The notes beneath the pieces were generated by a model. That model had not been told where the DNA came from. It did not search any database and saw nothing but the letters and a program-made list of their open reading frames with translations. A stretch of 10,915 nt of DNA from assembly GCA_034437615.1 (NCBI GenBank), contig DAOTTW010000171.1, forward strand, positions 1-10,915. Direction: 5' to 3'. The translations under genes were made by a program, and so were the position numbers. The stretch comes from DAOTTW01 sp034437615. Lineage in GTDB: Bacteria > Chloroflexota > Anaerolineae > Aggregatilineales > Phototrophicaceae. Positions within the stretch are counted from its first letter, which is position 1. Every line of letters begins with the position of its first letter. Positions 6,317 through 10,915 of this stretch are shown here, piece after piece.

Positions 6317-7069
6317 ATGCTACTAGCAATCGACACCGCCACACGTTATCTCGGCCTAGCGCTGCACGACGGTCACAGCATCATCGCAGAGCAAACATGG
6401 CGTGCAGGCACCCAGCATAACCGCTTACTCGCGCCCTCCGTGCGCAACCTGTTCGATATTTGCGCTGTGAACCCGCAAGACCTGGGTGCTGTCGCCGTCT
6501 GCAAGGGGCCGGGGTCCTATACCGGTTTGCGCATCGGTGTGGCCTTCGCGAAGGCCGTCGCCACCACGAACAAGCTGCCCCTGGTCGGCGTGCCCACGCT
6601 GGACATCCTGGCCGCCGCACAATTACCACCCGCGCACACCGCCAGCGACGAAACGCGCCTGCTGCCTGTGGTGCAAGCCGGACGTGGGCGCATTATCAGC
6701 GCGGAATATGCCTTCGTGTATAACCGCTGGGTGAGCATGAGCGACCCGCAGATCAGCGATTGGCAGACGTTGCTGAGCAACCGCGACGCGCCACTGATTA
6801 TCACGGGCGAAGTGGACGAGAGCGGACGTAGCCTGATTGAGCAGATTGCAGCGCAGCACAAGCACAGCAGCCAAGCGGGGCCACGCATCACACTCGCCAA
6901 CGCTGCGCAACGCCTGCGGCGCACGGGCTATCTGGCGCAGGAAGCATGGCGCATCTATGGCGATAGCAGCCAGGACATGAGCGCCTTCGAGCCTGCTGGC
7001 CTGTTGCCCGTTTACCTGAAGTCGGAGCCAGAAGCAGCGTCGGCAACGCAAACGGACGACGCCCCATGA
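6317..7069 (+). CDS. tsaB: tRNA threonylcarbamoyladenosine biosynthesis protein TsaB
   Basis: TsaB is the inactive TsaD paralogue (ASKHA fold) that scaffolds the TsaB-TsaD-TsaE complex for t6A synthesis in the cytoplasm. The 250-residue product begins with the family pattern LLAIDTAT (2-9). It carries the hallmark GPGSYTGLRIGVAFAKAVA at 64-82 and VGVPTLDIL at 90-98, and it ends near PVYLK (231-235). The length is slightly above the usual 220-235 because of a hydrophilic tail (about 236-250). The ATG at 6317 fixes the N-terminal strand correctly, although the purine-rich AAAGGCG site is unusually far upstream. The stop overlaps the rimI start by four bases (ATGA), so the two are translationally coupled. 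The 136 bases before it contain the 20-bp palindrome. Confidence 0.95.
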   Translation: MLLAIDTATRYLGLALHDGHSIIAEQTWRAGTQHNRLLAPSVRNLFDICAVNPQDLGAVAVCKGPGSYTGLRIGVAFAKAVATTNKLPLVGVPTLDILAAAQLPPAHTASDETRLLPVVQAGRGRIISAEYAFVYNRWVSMSDPQISDWQTLLSNRDAPLIITGEVDESGRSLIEQIAAQHKHSSQAGPRITLANAAQRLRRTGYLAQEAWRIYGDSSQDMSAFEPAGLLPVYLKSEPEAASATQTDDAP

Positions 7070-7710
7070 CTGCGCCCCAAATTGCCCCGCTGACGCTGCG
7101 CTACATGCGCCCACGCGATGTCCCTGAAGTCATCGCCATTGACCGTGCATCCTTCACCCCCGCCTGGCCGACGAGTTCCTACAATTTTGAGGTCAACGAA
7201 TCGCATTGCAGCTATATGGTGGTGCTAGAGGCCCAAGAGCAGCAGCCCCTATCCGGCTTGCGGCGCTGGCTATCGCGGATGCAGGGCTGGGATAACCCGA
7301 CGGAAGTGCAGCGCATGGTCGTGGGCTATGGTGGCCTGTGGAAGATTGGCGAGGAAGCGCACATCAGCACAATCGCCAGCCATCCAGCGTATCGTGGGCG
7401 CGGATACGGCGAGGTTGTGTTGAACGCCATGCTACAACGGGCGCTTGACCTGGGTGCAACCTACACGGTGCTGGAGGTTCGCGTCAGTAACATTGTCGCA
7501 CAGAATTTATACAAAAAGTACGGCTTCAGCATCGCAGGCACCAAGAAGGATTATTACCACAACAATAAAGAGGACGCCTACGATATGCGCCTGCAACTCA
7601 CATCAGAGCAGACACACGCAGCGCTCAAAACGCTCTATGATGCCATCCAGAGCAAGCTCAAGTTCAGCGACGACTATTCTTTTACGCCACATCCACGCCT
7701 GGGCCAGTGA
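7066..7710 (+). CDS. rimI: Ribosomal protein S18 alanine N-acetyltransferase RimI-like (GNAT)
   Basis: This is a GNAT-fold acetyltransferase that by family would acetylate the N-terminal alanine of ribosomal protein S18 using acetyl-CoA. The acetyl-CoA pyrophosphate loop is RGRGYG at 110-115, after ISTIASHPAY. LEVRVSN (136-142) and LYKKYGF (148-154) hold Glu137 and Tyr149, which align with the catalytic Glu103 and Tyr115 of enterobacterial RimI. The conserved end (DYYHNNKEDAYDMRL) is also present. At 214 residues it exceeds the usual 145-160. The excess is a basic insertion at about 57-83 within the N-terminal sheet and a C-terminal extension of about 35 residues. Position directly after tsaB, with ATGA overlap, is the classic bacterial arrangement and supports the RimI call. 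A broader GNAT specificity remains possible. Confidence 0.88.
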   Translation: MTAPQIAPLTLRYMRPRDVPEVIAIDRASFTPAWPTSSYNFEVNESHCSYMVVLEAQEQQPLSGLRRWLSRMQGWDNPTEVQRMVVGYGGLWKIGEEAHISTIASHPAYRGRGYGEVVLNAMLQRALDLGATYTVLEVRVSNIVAQNLYKKYGFSIAGTKKDYYHNNKEDAYDMRLQLTSEQTHAALKTLYDAIQSKLKFSDDYSFTPHPRLGQ

Positions 7711-7713
7711 TCT

Positions 7714-8973
7714 ATGCATATTCTGATCGTCACACACTACTACGAGCCGAACGAAGGCTCATCGTCCGACCAATATACGCGCCTATCGCGCATCTGGCAG
7801 GCGCAAGGCCACCGCGTCACCGTACTGACGACGCAACCGCACTACCCACAGGGCCGCATCCATGAGGGCTATCGCGGCAAACCGTTCTATGTAGAGATAC
7901 GCGGCGGCGTGCGTGTGATTTATAGCTGGTTGTGGGCCACGCCTAGCAGCCGCATCAGCAGGCGCTTAATCAGTCAGGCGTCATTTATGCTGAGCGCGGT
8001 TCTGCGCGGTGCGGGCATTTCGGCGGTGGATGTCGTGCTGATCGAAGCGCAGCCGATGCTGACGGGGCTGGTGGGGCGCTTACTGGCGGAGTGGCAGCGC
8101 GTGCCCTATGTGCTGAACGTGTCGGATTTGTGGCCGGATCATCTGCTGAGCGTGGGGGCCGTCAGCGAGGGCAATCCGGCGTATCGGGTGGCACGGGCGC
8201 TGGTGGACGCAGGCTATCGCGGTGCGGCGTCTATCTGGGCTATGTCGCCAGCCTGGGCACGCGAAATAGAAACGTATTTGCAGGGTACGCGCCCCGGCAA
8301 CGACCCCGATAAGCTGTTCAGGTATTTTCGCGGCGTGGATTTAACGCGCTTCCGGCCCCACACGACTGACGAAACACGCGCCTTCCGCGAGAAATACGGC
8401 CTGGGCGATGCCAAGCTGGTAACGCACATCGGCACCTACGCCACACAATACGATGTGAACGCGCTGGTTGACGTGGCCGCACACTTCGCAGAGCGCGACC
8501 CGGTTAATGATGTGCGCTTTGTGCTGATGGGGACGGGCAGCCTGCGCGATCAATTGCAGCAGCGCCTACAAGCCGCCGCCTTGCCCAACGTCACGACGAT
8601 TGACTGGGTGCCGCACAGCGAAATTCCGCAGGCATGGGCGGCATCACAGATCAATTACTGGGCTATGCGCGACGCGGACCTATATCTCGGCACGATCCCG
8701 GCGCGCCTGTACGAAGCATTTGCATCTGGTGTGCCTGTGGCGGCGGCCAACGGCGGCGAAACGGCGCAGATCATCGCAGCAAGCGGGGGTGGTGTGGCCG
8801 TCCCGCCCGCTGATATACGAGGCCTGGTGCAGGCGATTGCACAATTGCTGGATGACGACGCCTTTTACAAGCACGCCAGCCAAGCAGCACGGGCATACGC
8901 TGAAAGCCACTTCGACTTTTACAAAGTGGCGGCTCAGCAGCTTACGATATTACAGGCTGTCGCCCAACGTTAA
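7714..8973 (+). CDS. Glycosyltransferase family 4 (WbuB/WcaI-like)
   Basis: This is a 419-residue GT-B fold retaining glycosyltransferase that would move a sugar from a nucleotide donor to a cell-surface or lipid-linked acceptor at the inner face of the membrane. The N-terminal domain begins HILIVTHYYEPNEGS (2-16) and has LTTQPHYPQG (38-47), typical of the WbuB/WcaI branch. VSDLWPD is at 136-142. The nucleotide-binding domain starts near 232 (KLVTHIGTYATQYDV). The donor-site helix is IPARLYEAFASGVPVAAANGGE (about 328-349), with Glu334 as the conserved acid. The first acid of the classical EX7E motif is absent, as is common in this branch. There are no transmembrane segments. It begins three bases after the rimI stop, so it is probably co-transcribed with the translation-related genes although unrelated in role. 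Donor and acceptor cannot be named; no other envelope-sugar gene is in view. Confidence 0.9.
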   Translation: MHILIVTHYYEPNEGSSSDQYTRLSRIWQAQGHRVTVLTTQPHYPQGRIHEGYRGKPFYVEIRGGVRVIYSWLWATPSSRISRRLISQASFMLSAVLRGAGISAVDVVLIEAQPMLTGLVGRLLAEWQRVPYVLNVSDLWPDHLLSVGAVSEGNPAYRVARALVDAGYRGAASIWAMSPAWAREIETYLQGTRPGNDPDKLFRYFRGVDLTRFRPHTTDETRAFREKYGLGDAKLVTHIGTYATQYDVNALVDVAAHFAERDPVNDVRFVLMGTGSLRDQLQQRLQAAALPNVTTIDWVPHSEIPQAWAASQINYWAMRDADLYLGTIPARLYEAFASGVPVAAANGGETAQIIAASGGGVAVPPADIRGLVQAIAQLLDDDAFYKHASQAARAYAESHFDFYKVAAQQLTILQAVAQR

Positions 8974-9059
8974 GGTTTTAGGCAGATTAACTACAAAATT
9001 TCATGCACATTTGCTAAGTGCTCGTTAAATGAACTTCGGTATGATGCAATCACAGCTTT

Positions 9060-9065
9060 TATATA
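9060..9065 (+). promoter_or_regulatory. Weak candidate -10 for the second solute-binding protein
   Basis: TATATA lies 37 bases before the proposed TTG start, and TTCGGT at 9035-9040 could be a poor -35 with a 19-base spacer. Another AT-rich hexamer, TATGAT at 9040-9045, is an alternative. Either suits a separate transcript for the binding protein, since 129 bases separate it from the glycosyltransferase gene. The evidence is pattern only. Confidence 0.25.
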
Positions 9066-9102
9066 GTTGCTCACCCAATGTTTGATAGAACGGAGTGTAA
9101 AG

Positions 9103-10653
9103 TTGAATAGTAAAGTAAAAGTTACCTTTCTTGTTGGCCTGCTTAGCGTATTGCTGGTGCTGGCGTCCTTGCCTGCTGTGGCACAGGACGACAACGCGCT
9201 CACGATTGCGTCCGGCACGGACATCGAAAATATGAACATCCACACCGTTACGTCTTCGCCGTCTTTCTCGGTGCTAGAGCACATCTACGAGCCGCTGTTC
9301 TCCATGAGTCCTGAAGGCGTGCTAGAGCCGCTGTTGGCCGATAGCATCGAAGCCGTTGAGGATAACGTGTATATCATCGAGCTAAAAGAAGGCATCAGCT
9401 TCACAGATGGCGAACCTTTCAACGCTGAAGCCGTGAAAGCCAACCTGGATTGGGTGCTGGATGCTGATAACGCTGCGACGTTCCGCTTCTTGTTGGTGGT
9501 CGGTGGCGAACCGGCAGAGGTCGAGGTGGTGGACGAATTCACGGTGCAGATCACCACAGCAACACCGTTCGCACCGCTGCCCGCGCACCTGTCACACGGC
9601 AGCCTTGCGATGGTCAGCCCCACGTTGCTAGCAGAAGGCTCCGAAGCGATGGCCACGAGCGCCGTCGGCACAGGCCCTTACATGCTGTCACAGTGGGATC
9701 GTGGCGAACAGGTCACGCTAGAACGCAATAGCGATTACTGGGGTGATGCACCCGCAATCGACGGGCTGGTTTTCCGTGTCGTACAGGAAGACGGTGCCCG
9801 CATCATCGAGGTTGAATCCGGCACGGTAGACGTGTCTGTGCGCATCCCGCCCGCAGACCTGGCCCGCCTGGAAGCCAACCCCGACATCAACGTGGAAATC
9901 ACACCGGGCCTGCGCACCATCTACATCTTCTTCAACGTCAACAACGAGCCGTTTGACGATCCGCTGGTGCGCCGCGCTGTGAACCACGCCGTAGACAAAG
10001 AGGCCATCGTACAAGCGCTGTTTGATGGTGCTGCGCAGGTGAGCACCGCACCGTTTGCCTCGCCCATCTTCGGCTACTCCGCGCAAGACCTGTACGAATA
10101 CAACCCGGACCTGGCCCGTGAACTGCTAGAAGAAGCGGGCGTTGAAGAGGGCACCACCGTCGAGCTGTATCACCCGACGGGCCGTTATGTGCAGGATGCG
10201 CTGGTTGCGGATGCCGTGCGTGCTCAGTTGGCCGAAGTCGGCCTGAACGTGGAACTGCGCACGCTGGAATGGCCGCAGTACGTGCCGTATGTGCGCCGCC
10301 CGGCTGAGGAAAACGACATCCAGTTCGCCATGCTGGGCTGGTCCACACCGACGGTTGACGCCGACTATGCGCTGTTCGCGCTCTTCCACAGCAGCGAGCA
10401 CCCGCCAGGCTTCAACGGTGCCTTCTATGCCAACGACACCGTTGACGCGCTGCTTGAAGAGGCGCGTTCTACGCTGGACACGGAAGCGCGTTTGGCGGCG
10501 TATGACGAAGCCATCGACATCATCTGGGAAGAAGCCCCCTGGTTGTTCCTGTACAGCGAAACTCAGGTGACCGCCATCCGCAGCAACGTGGACGGCTTTA
10601 TCGTGCACCCGGACGAAAGCCTGGTCGCAACGGAAGCCGCCTTTACCGAATAA
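9103..10653 (+). CDS. ABC transporter solute-binding protein, family 5 (peptide/nickel type)
   Basis: This is a complete 516-residue extracellular substrate-binding protein of an SBP_bac_5 importer. I chose the TTG at 9103 because CGGAG precedes it by seven to eight bases and it gives a clean signal peptide. Residues 1-27 have Lys4 and Lys6, a hydrophobic core at 8-23 and AVA before Gln28. A longer frame from TTG at 9067 adds 12 residues without a ribosome site. The family signature GISFTDGEPFNAEAVKANL lies near 95-115, followed by VGTGPYMLSQWDRGEQVTLERN near 190-215. As in the binding protein at the left edge there is no lipobox cysteine, so it is not an ordinary lipoprotein. This one also lacks the cysteines seen in the other. 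No permease or ATPase follows, at least to the window end; the hairpin repeat starts ten bases after the stop. The ligand is unknown. Confidence 0.93.
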   Translation: MNSKVKVTFLVGLLSVLLVLASLPAVAQDDNALTIASGTDIENMNIHTVTSSPSFSVLEHIYEPLFSMSPEGVLEPLLADSIEAVEDNVYIIELKEGISFTDGEPFNAEAVKANLDWVLDADNAATFRFLLVVGGEPAEVEVVDEFTVQITTATPFAPLPAHLSHGSLAMVSPTLLAEGSEAMATSAVGTGPYMLSQWDRGEQVTLERNSDYWGDAPAIDGLVFRVVQEDGARIIEVESGTVDVSVRIPPADLARLEANPDINVEITPGLRTIYIFFNVNNEPFDDPLVRRAVNHAVDKEAIVQALFDGAAQVSTAPFASPIFGYSAQDLYEYNPDLARELLEEAGVEEGTTVELYHPTGRYVQDALVADAVRAQLAEVGLNVELRTLEWPQYVPYVRRPAEENDIQFAMLGWSTPTVDADYALFALFHSSEHPPGFNGAFYANDTVDALLEEARSTLDTEARLAAYDEAIDIIWEEAPWLFLYSETQVTAIRSNVDGFIVHPDESLVATEAAFTE

Positions 10654-10689
10654 GTGCGTTTAAGGTAACTACTCAGCCCTCACCCCAAA

Positions 10690-10727
10690 CCCCTCTACCG
10701 AACGTGCCTTTGGCACTGGGAGAGGGG
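10690..10727. repeat. Nested C/G-rich hairpin inside copy B
   Basis: CCCCTCTACC (10690-10699) pairs with GGGAGAGGGG (10718-10727) with one mismatch, enclosing an inner hairpin GTGCC-TTT-GGCAC (10704-10716). The layout resembles the dispersed CCCTCACCCC...CCTCTCCC...GGGAGAGGGG repeats known from intergenic regions of several bacterial phyla (general knowledge, not searched). Confidence 0.75.
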
Positions 10728-10744
10728 CCTTTAACAGCGTACCT

Positions 10745-10784
10745 CCCCCTCTCCATTGTTGTCTGGGCATGAAGGGAGAGGGGG
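10745..10784. repeat. Second C/G-rich hairpin inside copy B
   Basis: CCCCCTCTCC (10745-10754) is perfectly complementary to GGAGAGGGGG (10775-10784), with a 20-base loop. Its arms can also pair with those of the preceding hairpin at 10690-10727, so alternative folds are possible. Downstream is GAATGAGTTCTC rather than a T-run, so intrinsic termination is not claimed. Confidence 0.75.
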
Positions 10785-10915
10785 AATGAGTTCTCAGGGG
10801 TAGGTATTTGGTTTTTCGTTGTTCCTGTGTGGCGGACGCAGCAAGCCGCGTCCCTACACAGCCGTTTTGGACCGTAGGGACGCCATTCTTGGCGTCCGGG
10901 GCGGCGCAAGCCGCC

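Larger units (their letters stand above)
10664..10915. repeat. Modular intergenic hairpin repeat, copy B (runs off window)
   Basis: This is the second copy of the element at 2626-2803. The 30-base block (10664-10693) and the 15-base block AGGGGTAGGTATTTG (10796-10810) are identical to copy A and in the same orientation. Between them copy A has ten bases, while copy B has 102 bases with two C/G-rich hairpins. From 10811 the hairpin cassette follows, but as the reverse complement of copy A bases 2803-2700. The 84-base core (10832-10915) differs at nine positions, all in loops or linkers. Hairpins are GGACGC-8-GCGTCC at 10834-10853, GGACGCCA-TTCT-TGGCGTCC at 10878-10897, and GGCGGC-GCAA-GCCGCC at 10900-10915. 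No coding sequence is credible here. Confidence 0.88.

Noticed and set aside
6066..6326. 86-codon plus-strand reading frame spanning the tsaE end and the gap to tsaB
   Set aside because: It is out of frame with tsaE, runs through the palindrome, and encodes no recognisable protein.
6623..7114. 163-codon minus-strand reading frame over tsaB
   Set aside because: It is antisense to a fully recognisable tsaB and the start of rimI, with no domain features; it is a by-product of GC-rich codon use.
9067..9102. Twelve-residue upstream extension of the second binding protein from TTG 9067
   Set aside because: It has no ribosome site, it would place extra polar residues before the signal peptide, and it lies at or before the likely transcription start. 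The TTG at 9103 with CGGAG upstream fits better.
10673..10909. 78-codon minus-strand reading frame at the right edge
   Set aside because: It lies wholly within the hairpin repeat copy B, so the codons are repeat sequence rather than a gene.

Overview
The window reads as chromosomal DNA of moderately high GC from a free-living bacterium, most plausibly a Chloroflexota (Anaerolineae-like) lineage. That placement is inferred, not proven. It rests on two family 5 solute-binding proteins with plain Ala-X-Ala signal peptides and no lipobox, a lone Uma2-type protein, a tsaE-tsaB-rimI cluster, and intergenic palindromes in GGACGC/GTAGGG and GGTGCAATGCATTGCACC contexts. No tRNA, rRNA, CRISPR array, transposase or phage gene was found.

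Layout. Bases 1-773 (minus) hold the N-terminal half of a family 5 ABC-transporter solute-binding protein, cut by the window edge. Upstream on the same strand is a class A beta-lactamase-like serine hydrolase (839-1750). A divergent promoter region separates it from a plus-strand Uma2-family PD-(D/E)XK protein (2040-2612). Uma2 converges on a large minus-strand sensor histidine kinase (2859-5429), and a structured repeat fills the space between them. A plus-strand run then follows: tsaE (5671-6180), tsaB (6317-7069), rimI (7066-7710) and a family 4 glycosyltransferase (7714-8973). The last three are overlapping or nearly touching and are probably one transcript. A second, complete family 5 solute-binding protein (9103-10653) is followed by another copy of the structured repeat, which runs off the right edge.

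Function. tsaB and tsaE supply two parts of the t6A tRNA-modification machinery, and rimI supplies the acetyltransferase for ribosomal protein S18, so this cluster serves translation. The glycosyltransferase probably rides on the same transcript. The two binding proteins belong to peptide or oligosaccharide-type importers whose permease and ATPase genes are not in this window. The kinase has no response regulator beside it.

The most unusual feature is the two-copy intergenic repeat. The outer blocks are identical and in the same orientation in both copies. A hairpin cassette of about 104 bp beside them is inverted between the copies. All nine differences in the cassette's 84-bp core fall in loops or linkers, and none in stems. 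No gene-based, previously unknown defence or biosynthetic system is evident.
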